From JAWKVD01 sp041398225 (GTDB lineage Bacteria > Pseudomonadota > Alphaproteobacteria > Caulobacterales > Hyphomonadaceae): a stretch of 64,000 bases of DNA. Positions 43,842-51,796 of this stretch are shown here, one piece after another. The translations under genes and the position numbers were made by a program. How positions within the stretch are numbered: position 1 is the first letter of the stretch; each line of letters begins with the position of its first letter. The DNA lies in NCBI GenBank assembly GCA_041398225.1, contig JAWKVD010000018.1, forward strand, positions 13,999 to 77,998, read 5' to 3'. The notes below the pieces were generated by a model. That model was not told the DNA's origin and made no database searches. It was given only the letters and a program-made list of their open reading frames with translations.

Positions 43842-45200
43842 ATGAGCACCCAGACCGGTATCGCGGATCGTCTCCGCTTCATGATGATAGACGATCGCGC
43901 GCAGGCAGCGTTACGCGAAATGGCGCCCTTGGTGACGGATGCGTTGCCCGGCGTTCTCCTCCAGTTTTACGATCACATCCGGCGCTGGGGGCAGGTCTCG
44001 CACCTCTTCGCCAACGATGCGGCGATGACCCATGCTGCACAGAAGCAGGTGGAGCACTGGTCCATCATTCTGCGTGGCGATTTCGGGCCGGACTATGTGG
44101 CTTCGGTTCGGCGCATCGGCTTGACGCACAACCGCATCGGCTTGGAGCCGCGTTGGTACATCGCCGGCTACAACTTCATTGTCGAACGGGTTGTCCGGCT
44201 GCTTGCCAAGCACGCCTACACCCGCAAGGGCGTTAAGGACCCGGCGCAACGCGAGGCGGAAGCCGAGCGTCTGATCGGCGCCTTCACGCGAGCCGCCATG
44301 CTTGACATGGACTTCGCCATCTCGATCTATCTGGAAGCTGGCGAAGAGGACAAGAAAAAGGCGATGCATGACATCGCCAACAAGTTCGAGAGCGGGGTCG
44401 GCGATATCGTTCAGACGGTCGCTTCGGCGGCTACTGAACTTGAGCAGACGGCACGCACCATGGCCAAGATCGCGGAAGCCACCACCGGAAAGGCGATCGC
44501 CGTGTCGGCCGCCGCCGAAGAGGCGACTTCCAACGTGACGTTGGTCGCCTCCTCAACCGAGGAAATGGGGCAATCCGTCGCCGAGATCGCGGGTCAGGTG
44601 AGTCATGCTTCGCGAATTGCGTCTAGCGCCGTGGTGAAGGCCCGGACGACCAACGAGACCATGTCGGAGTTGTCGCGAGCCGCCGAAAAGATTGGTGAAG
44701 TTGTTTCGCTGATTTCGGATATTGCCGCGCAGACCAACCTTCTTGCTCTCAACGCTACGATCGAGAGCGCGCGTGCAGGCGAGGCCGGTCGTGGCTTCGC
44801 TGTTGTGGCGGCGGAAGTGAAGTCGCTCGCCGGTCAGACGGCCAAGGCGACCGAGGAAATCGGCGCGCAGATCTCCGCCATGCAGGCGATCGCCAAGCAG
44901 TCAGTTGAGGCGATCGTCAACATCCAGACGACGATCAACGAAATCGACAGCGTGTCGGCCGCGATCAACGCGGCGGTTGAAGAGCAAACTGCGACCACGA
45001 AGGAGATCTCGCGCAACACGCACGAGGCCGCCACTGGGACGCAGGATGTTACTTCCAACATCACCGAAGTTCAGCGCGACGCATCGGAAACGGGCGTTGC
45101 GGCGACCCAGGTTGTGGACGCAGCGACGGAGCTTGGGCGCCAGGCCGAGCAACTCCGCGCTCAAGTCGGCGACTTCCTGGTTTCGATCCGCGCCGCCTGA
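43842..45200 (+). CDS. Globin-coupled methyl-accepting chemotaxis protein
   Basis: A 452-residue soluble receptor. Residues 1-165 form a sensor globin (protoglobin) domain; RRIGLTHNRIGLEPRWYIAGYN contains the proximal haem His near residue 96. The rest is a coiled-coil signalling domain with the MCP tip DIAAQTNLLALNATIESARAG...GRGFAVVAAEVKSLAGQTAKAT. No membrane segment, so it is cytoplasmic and senses oxygen, as in HemAT-type aerotaxis proteins. No C-terminal pentapeptide for CheR is seen. The start at 43842 is preferred although its ribosome site (GAAGAG) is weak. Confidence 0.92.
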   Translation: MSTQTGIADRLRFMMIDDRAQAALREMAPLVTDALPGVLLQFYDHIRRWGQVSHLFANDAAMTHAAQKQVEHWSIILRGDFGPDYVASVRRIGLTHNRIGLEPRWYIAGYNFIVERVVRLLAKHAYTRKGVKDPAQREAEAERLIGAFTRAAMLDMDFAISIYLEAGEEDKKKAMHDIANKFESGVGDIVQTVASAATELEQTARTMAKIAEATTGKAIAVSAAAEEATSNVTLVASSTEEMGQSVAEIAGQVSHASRIASSAVVKARTTNETMSELSRAAEKIGEVVSLISDIAAQTNLLALNATIESARAGEAGRGFAVVAAEVKSLAGQTAKATEEIGAQISAMQAIAKQSVEAIVNIQTTINEIDSVSAAINAAVEEQTATTKEISRNTHEAATGTQDVTSNITEVQRDASETGVAATQVVDAATELGRQAEQLRAQVGDFLVSIRAA

Positions 45201-45248
45201 CGCTTCAACGACGGCTACTGACGGAATCAAGGGGCTTCAGCGCTCCGG

Positions 45249-45282
45249 TGATGGCCGCCCTCGGGCGGCCATCTGCTTTTTT
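45249..45282 (+). terminator. Rho-independent terminator after the chemoreceptor gene
   Basis: Stem GATGGCCGCCC (45250-45260)/GGGCGGCCATC (45263-45273), then TGCTTTTTT. It lies 50 bases after the receptor stop. Strong. Confidence 0.88.
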
Positions 45283-45558
45283 GCGTGAAAATTCTGGCTT
45301 CTCTCGGCATCACGATTTCTGAACGCCAATTTCATGAGACCCCAAAGTTTAAGAAAACGGGCTCAAAAATTAACGCTTTAGAAATCTCTGTCGGCCAAAG
45401 TCTCTATCGAGCAACGGGCACTCCTGCTTCTCCTGCCGTCCCGGGCTCTTCTGGCGAGCGCTGCGTTGTCCCCCCTCCCGCGCGCCTCGCTCAGCGAAGG
45501 CCGCGCCTGTTCCCCCGCAGGCGCGGCCACTCGTTTTGGAGATGAGCGACAAGCGGTT
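45283..45558. other. Gene-free segment, possible small RNA
   Basis: Between the receptor terminator and the end of pgsA. The first 110 bases are AT-rich for this genome (AAAGTTTAAGAAAACGGGCT, then AAAAATTAACGC) and may be a promoter. They are followed by a C/T-rich part with CTCCTGCTTCTCCTG and CCCCCCTCCCG, then a perfect hairpin GGCCGCGCCTG (45499-45509)/CAGGCGCGGCC (45518-45528) and GTTTT. C-rich anti-Shine-Dalgarno stretches plus a terminal hairpin are a pattern of alphaproteobacterial small RNAs. A GTG-started frame of 86 codons here has no family and low plausibility. Confidence 0.35.
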
Positions 45559-46179
45559 TCAAGATTTGCCCGCGCGAGACTTCTGCGCCATGGCGGCTAG
45601 ATACTGCAGTCCGGAGATCGCCGACATCGCCGCGGCGATTGCGAGCAGGATCGCCGAGAGTTCGAACGCGATATCCGGCGCCGGATTGGTGTCCCGCCCG
45701 GCAAGCCGGACCCCTTCCGGGGCTGCGACAATCAGGATTGGGATAGCCACAGCCACCAGTTCGACTGTCGTTTTCCACTTGGCTAGCGATGAAACACGCA
45801 CGCCTTCGCCGTCCGGCGACGTCAGCCGCAGAACCGTGATCAACAGATCGCGAACAATGATCACTCCCGAGGAGACAGCGACCAACCGCCACATGGGGGT
45901 GCCCTGGGTCCATGCCAGGTAGCTGACAACGACAAGCGGCAGCCCAACCAGCGCCTTGTCGGCGATCGGGTCCAGCACGCGGCCAAGCTTCGACTCGCCG
46001 TTGAAGGCGCGTGCCGCCATCCCGTCGAACAGGTCGGTGAGTGCGGCCGTCACGAACAGAATCGCCGCCAGCACCGCCCATCCCTGGTTGGGGTCGTCAG
46101 CCGCTGCCAACAGAGCCCACGCAACCACCGGCGCCAGCAAAAGACGCACGAGAGTTAGCAGGTTCGCCAAATGCTTCAT
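45559..46179 (-). CDS. pgsA: CDP-diacylglycerol-glycerol-3-phosphate 3-phosphatidyltransferase
   Basis: A 206-residue membrane enzyme making phosphatidylglycerol phosphate. The CDP-alcohol phosphotransferase motif D-G-x2-A-R-x8-G-x3-D-x3-D is complete in LFDGMAARAFNGESKLGRVLDPIADK. Five to six membrane helices surround it. MKHLANLLTLVRLLLAPV is the typical start. Ends beside the candidate small RNA region. Confidence 0.94.
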   Translation of the reverse strand: MKHLANLLTLVRLLLAPVVAWALLAAADDPNQGWAVLAAILFVTAALTDLFDGMAARAFNGESKLGRVLDPIADKALVGLPLVVVSYLAWTQGTPMWRLVAVSSGVIIVRDLLITVLRLTSPDGEGVRVSSLAKWKTTVELVAVAIPILIVAAPEGVRLAGRDTNPAPDIAFELSAILLAIAAAMSAISGLQYLAAMAQKSRAGKS

Positions 46180-46292
46180 GGCAGCTCACAGTCGGTTTCG
46201 CGGGCGTTGCACCGTCATTGATATAGAGCCGGCATTCGTTCGTCCCCCGGGGAATCTGGTTTGAGGGCCTTGAACTTCGCCAGCGCCCGTGT

Positions 46293-46311
46293 ACCGTTAC
46301 GATATAACATT
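46293..46311 (+). promoter_or_regulatory. Zur box before the TonB receptor gene
   Basis: The 19 bases ACCGTTACGATATAACATT match the zinc-uptake-regulator consensus AATGTTATA-TATAACATT closely, with a perfect right half TATAACATT and GTTA in the left half. It ends 16 bases before the ATG, next to the ribosome site, so Zur-Zn binding would block expression when zinc is plentiful. Confidence 0.75.
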
Positions 46312-46326
46312 ATCGGAGACTCCCTG

Positions 46327-48330
46327 ATGCGCGTGATACTTTGCGTGGCGGCCGCCACGGCGATGACGGATGCCGCTTTGGCTCAGGAGCCCCCGGGTGA
46401 AGGCGCGCGGCAACCGGAAGTCGTAATTGTCACGGGTGTAGGCCCAGCCAGGACGACGGACGAACTGATCGGCAATACGACCGCGCTGACATCTGGAGAG
46501 ATTGCCGAAAAACTGGATGGCGGACTGGGCGACACGTTGTCGAGTTTGCCGGGCGTGTCCTCGACGTCGTTTGGTCCGGGTGCGAGCCGTCCCATCATTC
46601 GCGGCCTCGGCGCTGAGCGCGTGCAGGTCCTGACGAACGGTATCGGCGTCATCGATGCGTCCGCCGCAAGCCCCGACCATGCGGTGAACGCCGATCCTTT
46701 GGGGGCCGAGCGCATCGAGATTTTGCGCGGCCCGGCTTCGCTGGCCTATGGCGGCGGCGCTTCGGGCGGCGTGGTGAACGTTATCGATGGTCTGATCGTC
46801 GAATCGCTGCCCGACCAGCCCTTCAAGGCGATGGCGTACGGCGCGCTGAGCAGCGCCGACGATGGTCGGCAGATCGCCGGCCGCGTAACGGGAACGATGG
46901 GGCAGTTCGTGGGCGTGGTGAGCGGCAACTATCGCAAATCCAGCGACGTCGACATTCCCGGCTTTGCATATTCCGACGCTCGTCGTGCTGCGGAAATCGA
47001 GGACGGCGCGGACCCCGCGGACTTTGCGCGAGACCAGCTTCCGAACTCTTTTGTTGACGACAGCTCTCTCAGCGCGGGTCTGTCCTGGGTTGGAGACCGG
47101 GCCTTTCTTGGGGGCGCGGTACGTCAGGCCGACAACAAATACGGCATCGTCGCAGAGGAGACCGCATTCATCGATATGCAGCAGACGCGTTACGATCTAC
47201 GTGGCGGCCTGCGGTTCGACGATGCATGGCTGAAATCGGTGACGCTTTCCGGCTCAAAGGCGGATTACGAGCATACCGAGTTCGAGGCCCCGGGCGAGCC
47301 CGGCACACTATTCAAGAGCAACGGCTGGGAAGGGCGTCTGGAGGCCGAGCATGCGCCCATCGGCGGCGTCAGCGGCAGTTTCGGGGTGCAGGCCTTCGAC
47401 AAGGATTTTGCGGCGATCGGTGAGGACTCCCTGATCGGCCCGACCAATACCAAACAGACGGGCTTGTTTGTCTACGAAGTCTATGACGCGGGTGATTGGG
47501 GGCTTGAGGGCGGGCTGCGGTATGACCAGGTCGACGTCGACAATATCGACTTCGGCAAGCGCAGCTTCGAACCCTTGAACGCCTCGTTTGGCGCGCACAT
47601 GCACGTGGGTGACAATATCTTCTTGGGCGCGTCCATCGCGCGTACCGAACGTGCTCCGACAGACATCGAACTGTTCGCGGACGGGCCGCACCCGGCTACG
47701 GCGCAGTATGAGGTCGGCGACGACACGCTCGGGATCGAGAAGGGGGTGAGCGGCGAACTCAATGCGCGCTGGGAAGGGGTGAGCACGAATCTTCAGGCCA
47801 GCCTCTATCGCTATGATTTCGACAGCTTCATCTATCTGCGCGACACCGGCGCTGTTGAGGCGGGTGAAGAAGAGGACTTGCCGGTCTTCCAGTACACGCA
47901 GGCAGGCGCGACCTTCGACGGATTTGAGATCACCGGCGACACGGATCTTGGGGCGGCGATCGGAGCCGACTGGAGTCTCGACGGTTCGATGGATTTCGTG
48001 CGGGCGAAACTCAAGGCGGGGGGCGATCTCCCACGCATTCCTCCAATGTCGGCGACCTTGGGGCTGACGGGGCAATTTGAGCTTGTGAAGACTAGGCTGG
48101 AGGCTGAATACGGCGCCAGCCAGGACCATACGGCCGCTTTCGAAACCGAGACGCCGGAATATCTCGTTCTCAATGCAGGCATCAGCTACGACATGACGGA
48201 ACATCTCCGCCTCATGCTCGACTTGCGCAACCTGACCGATGAGGAAGTGCGGGTGGCGGCTTCGCCGCTGAAAGACATAGCGCCGCTGCCAGGCCGCAAT
48301 GTGCGCATCGCCTTGCGGGCGGAGTTCTAG
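46327..48330 (+). CDS. TonB-dependent outer-membrane receptor, ZnuD-like zinc importer
   Basis: A 667-residue outer-membrane receptor with signal peptide (MRVILCVAAATAMTDAALAQ). A plug domain of about 40-150 includes RPIIRGLGAERVQVLTNGIG and ILRGPASLAYGGGASGGVVNV, and a 22-strand barrel ends in RNVRIALRAEF with the terminal Phe. The barrel motif ELFADGPHPATAQYEVGD is characteristic of ZnuD/CirA-like zinc receptors. With the Zur box upstream, zinc uptake is the likely role. GGAG at 8 bases sets the ATG at 46327; the TTG at 46261 would put the operator inside the gene. Confidence 0.92.
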   Translation: MRVILCVAAATAMTDAALAQEPPGEGARQPEVVIVTGVGPARTTDELIGNTTALTSGEIAEKLDGGLGDTLSSLPGVSSTSFGPGASRPIIRGLGAERVQVLTNGIGVIDASAASPDHAVNADPLGAERIEILRGPASLAYGGGASGGVVNVIDGLIVESLPDQPFKAMAYGALSSADDGRQIAGRVTGTMGQFVGVVSGNYRKSSDVDIPGFAYSDARRAAEIEDGADPADFARDQLPNSFVDDSSLSAGLSWVGDRAFLGGAVRQADNKYGIVAEETAFIDMQQTRYDLRGGLRFDDAWLKSVTLSGSKADYEHTEFEAPGEPGTLFKSNGWEGRLEAEHAPIGGVSGSFGVQAFDKDFAAIGEDSLIGPTNTKQTGLFVYEVYDAGDWGLEGGLRYDQVDVDNIDFGKRSFEPLNASFGAHMHVGDNIFLGASIARTERAPTDIELFADGPHPATAQYEVGDDTLGIEKGVSGELNARWEGVSTNLQASLYRYDFDSFIYLRDTGAVEAGEEEDLPVFQYTQAGATFDGFEITGDTDLGAAIGADWSLDGSMDFVRAKLKAGGDLPRIPPMSATLGLTGQFELVKTRLEAEYGASQDHTAAFETETPEYLVLNAGISYDMTEHLRLMLDLRNLTDEEVRVAASPLKDIAPLPGRNVRIALRAEF

Positions 48331-48364
48331 GCCGCACTTCGCTAAAGGTGGAGGCGATCCGCGT

Positions 48365-48402
48365 CGACAGGTGAGAAACCCTTATCGGTTTCCTGCTTGT
48401 CG
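48365..48402 (+). other. Two-layer hairpin between the receptor and the YdcZ gene
   Basis: Outer CGACA/TGTCG (48365-48369/48398-48402) and inner GAAACC/GGTTTC (48375-48380/48387-48392). No T-run follows, so it is not a clear terminator; it could be a leader element of the transporter gene 75 bases on. Confidence 0.3.
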
Positions 48403-48475
48403 GCCGCAATCTGCACGCTCACATAAGTGCCGCCGGCGCAAAAGGAGCGCCGGGCGCGGATGGAGGGCGCGGATC

Positions 48476-48931
48476 GTGGGGTTCAATTCAATCATCGTTT
48501 TTGTCGCCTGGTCGGCGATGGCGGGTATTTCGGTACCCGTTATGGCGAGCATGACCGGCACGTTGGGGCGCAGTCTCGCGAGCCCTGCCTACGGCGCCCT
48601 GGTGGCGGTTTTGATCGGATTGGCTGGCGTGATTGTGACGCTGTTGGCGATCCGGGCGCCGGCGCCATCAGGCGGCGCGTTCGCGTCGGTTCCAGCATGG
48701 GCCTATGCAGGCGGGCTCGGCATGGCGTTCTACGCGCTCAGCGCGGCTTTTGTGACGCCACGCTTCGGTGTCGGCAACTTCGTAATTTGCGTGGTGCTCG
48801 CGCAGTTGGTGATGTCGTCGGTGATCGACCAGTTCGGTCTGTTCGGCGCGCCTGTGAATCCGATGAGCCTGCGCCGCGTCGTCGGGTTGGTGCTGCTTGG
48901 AGGCGGTGCGGCCCTGGTGGCGCTGAAGTAG
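48476..48931 (+). CDS. YdcZ/DUF606-type DMT transporter
   Basis: A 151-residue inner-membrane protein with five hydrophobic helices, the half-size drug/metabolite transporter of the DUF606 family. Typical are AMAGISVPVMASMTGTLGRSL near the start and VSSVIDQFGLFG (here VMSSVIDQFGLFGAP) with PMSLRRVVGLVLLGGGA at the end. GTG start at 48476 preceded by GGAGG at 9 bases. Substrate unknown. Convergent with an SDR gene. Confidence 0.88.
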   Translation: MGFNSIIVFVAWSAMAGISVPVMASMTGTLGRSLASPAYGALVAVLIGLAGVIVTLLAIRAPAPSGGAFASVPAWAYAGGLGMAFYALSAAFVTPRFGVGNFVICVVLAQLVMSSVIDQFGLFGAPVNPMSLRRVVGLVLLGGGAALVALK

Positions 48932-48964
48932 GGCGCCCCCGAGATTGAACGCGAACGGCGATAC

Positions 48965-49756
48965 CTACGCTGTGGGTTTGGGGGGGACGATCGGCAACGA
49001 TGACGACAAGCCGCCGTCGACAACCAGCGCATGGCCATTGATATAGCTGGCGTCGCTTGATGCGAGGAACAGTGCGGCCCGGGCGATTTCCTCAGGTTGG
49101 CCGTAGCGCCGCAGCGGATTGAGTTGGCCAATCATCGCCTCCTTGCCGCGTTCACGGGCCCGATCGAACAGAGGCTTGGTCATTCCGGTCTCAATCAGGC
49201 CGGGGCAGATCGCGTTCACGCGCACATTGCTGCCGGCGAGATTCTGGCAAGCGGTTGTGACCATGTTGATCACGCCGGCCTTGGAAGCAGAGTAGGCGGG
49301 GCTACCCGCCCCCGAACGCAAGCCGGCCACGCTGGCGGTGCACACGATGGCGCCGCCGCCTTGTTTGGCCATCATCGGGCCGCCGTGCTGGATCGCCAGC
49401 ATCGGACCAATGAGATTGACCTGCAGGATCTGTTTCCACTGCTCCTCGAGTTGTTCGAAGAAAGACGGAACGCCGCCAGAGATGCCGGCGTTCGCATAGA
49501 TGACATCAAGTGAGCCGCCCTTTTCGGCTGCGAAGTCCAGCAAGGCTTTGACTTCGCTTGAGTTGCCGGCATCCATCACAATGCCCCAGCCCTCGCCGCC
49601 CGCCGCTTCCACAGCTTCGACAGTCTTGTGCACATCGACCGAGCGGTCTGCAGCAAACACTTTTGCGCCCTCAGAGGCGAACAGAAGGGCGGAGGCTCTC
49701 CCGATGCCGGAAGCAGCGCCCGTGACAACGACAGTCTTGTTCTCGAAACGGCTCAT
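48965..49756 (-). CDS. SDR-family oxidoreductase
   Basis: A 263-residue classical short-chain dehydrogenase: TGAASGIGRASAL for the cofactor, YANAGISGG in place of NNAG, catalytic Ser in CTASVAGLRSG, YSASK for Tyr-Lys, and SYINGHALVVDGGLSSS at the end. AADRS after the second strand (Asp) points to NAD(H). Isolated between convergent YdcZ and divergent DUF885 genes, so its substrate cannot be inferred. Confidence 0.9.
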   Translation of the reverse strand: MSRFENKTVVVTGAASGIGRASALLFASEGAKVFAADRSVDVHKTVEAVEAAGGEGWGIVMDAGNSSEVKALLDFAAEKGGSLDVIYANAGISGGVPSFFEQLEEQWKQILQVNLIGPMLAIQHGGPMMAKQGGGAIVCTASVAGLRSGAGSPAYSASKAGVINMVTTACQNLAGSNVRVNAICPGLIETGMTKPLFDRARERGKEAMIGQLNPLRRYGQPEEIARAALFLASSDASYINGHALVVDGGLSSSLPIVPPKPTA

Positions 49757-49923
49757 GGCGCGAAATCCCCATTATGATCTCTGACGCCGGTTTAGAGCGC
49801 TGGCGCCTCAAGTCAAAGCGATGGGTATGCGGCTGGCGCGCCGGACGCCGGGCTTTCCTTGCGGCGGCTTGCGTTCATGGGGCTGGGTGTGTCTGATGCG
49901 CAGCCTGCAGGGGAGCTCCAGAA

Positions 49924-51777
49924 ATGTCGCAAATGTCCGTCCGGCTTCTTTTTTCGGCAGGATTCGCCTTGCTGCTCGCGGCCTGTTCGCCCGGCGGCCA
50001 GCAGACAATGGATGAACGTGTGGCGACGGAGAGCGCCGGGTTGGCCGCCTATCTGGATCAGGAGTTCGAGGAGGAACTGCAGCGTAGCCCGGAATCACTG
50101 ACCCAGCTCGGGCGAAAGGAACGCTACGGCGAACTCGACGACCGGTCGTTGCAGGCGATGGACGAGGACTTGGCGTGGCGCCGTGAGAGCGTCGCGGAGA
50201 TGAAGGAGAAGTTCAACGTCGATATGCTCGACGAAGAAGCGCGTACCTCATACGACATGTGGGCCGAGGCACTCGACAGCGCGGAGGCGCGAAACCGCTT
50301 CCGCAACAACCGCTATATCTTTTCGCGTGGCGGCGCGCACACCGGCTTGCCGAACTTCCTCATCAACTTTCACAAGGTCGATACGCCAGAAGACATGGAC
50401 GCCTATAACCGGCGTCTCGCCGCCATTCCGGGCGTCATCGATCAACTGCTTGAGCGCGCGCAGATTTCAGCAGACGCCGGCGTGCGAATGCCCAAATTCG
50501 CATACGTGCAGGCCATCGACCTTTCGGATCGCGTCGTTTCGGGAAAGCCATTCGACGACAGCGACCAGGATTCACCTCTCTGGGCGGATGCCAAGGCCAA
50601 GATCGCGGGCCTGAAAGAGGCGGGGCTGATCGACGACGAGCGGGAAGCTGAATTGAGTCACCTCGCGATGGTCACGATGAGCGGCAACATCAAGCCGGCG
50701 TATGAACGCCTGATCGCCTGGCTCGAAACCGACATGGTCAACGCGACCGATGATAACCCGGGCGCGATGTATCGCTCTGAAGGGGCGGACTTCTATGCAT
50801 CGGCATTGAAGATTCAGACAACGACGGACATGACCGCCGATCAGATCCATGAACTCGGACTTTCGGAGGTTGCGCGTATCCGGTCCGAGATGGAAGCGAT
50901 CAAACAGAAGGTCGGATTCGAGGGGTCGCTGCAGGACTTCTTCACCTTCATGCGGACCGACAGGCGCTTCTATCTGCCCAATACCGACGAAGGCCGTCAG
51001 CAGTACATCAAGTTGGCGGAAGGCTATCTGGGCGAAATGAAGAAGAGGCTGCCCGAGTATTTCGGCCGTCTTCCCAAGGCAGACCTTATCGTAAAGCGGG
51101 TCGAACCCTTCCGCGAGGAACCGGGCGGCGCACAGCACTATTTCCCGGGCGCGCCGGATGGTTCGCGGCCGGGTGTCTTCTATGCCCACTTGTCAGACAT
51201 GAACGCCATGTCGACCTATCAGCTTGAAAGCATCGCCTATCATGAGGGACTGCCCGGTCATCACATGCAGATATCGATTGCACAGGAGCTGACCGGGCTC
51301 CCTGTGTTTCGCACGCAGTACATGTACACGGCATATACGGAGGGGTGGGGGCTATATTCCGAGGCGCTCGCCAAGGAGATGGGGGCGTATCAGGATCCCT
51401 ACAGCGATTTCGGCCGGTTGGCGGGCGAGATGTGGCGGGCCATACGGCTTGTGGTCGATACAGGAATCCACGCCAAGGGCTGGAGCGAGGAGCAGGCCGT
51501 TCAATATTTCAAGGACAACTCTCCGATCCCTGATGCCGCGATCCGCTCCGAAGTGCGCCGTTACATTGTCAATCCGGGGCAGGCGACCTGCTACAAGATC
51601 GGCATGCTGAAACTCCAGGAACTGCGCGATCGCGCCCGCGCGAAACTGGGAGATACGTTCAGTTATCCTGAATTCCACGATGAGGTGCTGGGCGGAGGCA
51701 GTCTCCCGCTTCCGGTATTGGAAGCGCGTGTAGATCGCTGGATCGAGCGAAAGACGCAGGATCAGGCCGCGCAGTAG
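49924..51777 (+). CDS. DUF885 lipoprotein (first of a tandem pair)
   Basis: A 617-residue lipoprotein: signal ending ALLLAAC (about residue 20), then a DUF885 domain over the rest. The family's metal-type motif is YHEGLPGHHMQ (about 440), with YTEGWGLYSEALAKEMG some 30 residues on supplying a likely Glu ligand. DUF885 proteins have a zincin-like fold and are believed to be metallopeptidases of the periplasm or outer membrane, but the substrate is not established. GGGAG at 8 bases. The next gene, 19 bases on, is a paralogue. Confidence 0.88.
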   Translation: MSQMSVRLLFSAGFALLLAACSPGGQQTMDERVATESAGLAAYLDQEFEEELQRSPESLTQLGRKERYGELDDRSLQAMDEDLAWRRESVAEMKEKFNVDMLDEEARTSYDMWAEALDSAEARNRFRNNRYIFSRGGAHTGLPNFLINFHKVDTPEDMDAYNRRLAAIPGVIDQLLERAQISADAGVRMPKFAYVQAIDLSDRVVSGKPFDDSDQDSPLWADAKAKIAGLKEAGLIDDEREAELSHLAMVTMSGNIKPAYERLIAWLETDMVNATDDNPGAMYRSEGADFYASALKIQTTTDMTADQIHELGLSEVARIRSEMEAIKQKVGFEGSLQDFFTFMRTDRRFYLPNTDEGRQQYIKLAEGYLGEMKKRLPEYFGRLPKADLIVKRVEPFREEPGGAQHYFPGAPDGSRPGVFYAHLSDMNAMSTYQLESIAYHEGLPGHHMQISIAQELTGLPVFRTQYMYTAYTEGWGLYSEALAKEMGAYQDPYSDFGRLAGEMWRAIRLVVDTGIHAKGWSEEQAVQYFKDNSPIPDAAIRSEVRRYIVNPGQATCYKIGMLKLQELRDRARAKLGDTFSYPEFHDEVLGGGSLPLPVLEARVDRWIERKTQDQAAQ

Positions 51778-51796
51778 GGGCGAGGGAGAGTGCGCC

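Noticed and set aside
45285..45545. 86-codon GTG-started frame after the chemoreceptor
   Set aside because: Starts in the terminator's T-run, no ribosome site, biased composition; a small RNA is the better explanation.
48476..48931. Guanidine riboswitch before the small transporter
   Set aside because: Neither ykkC nor mini-ykkC consensus loops are present in the leader.
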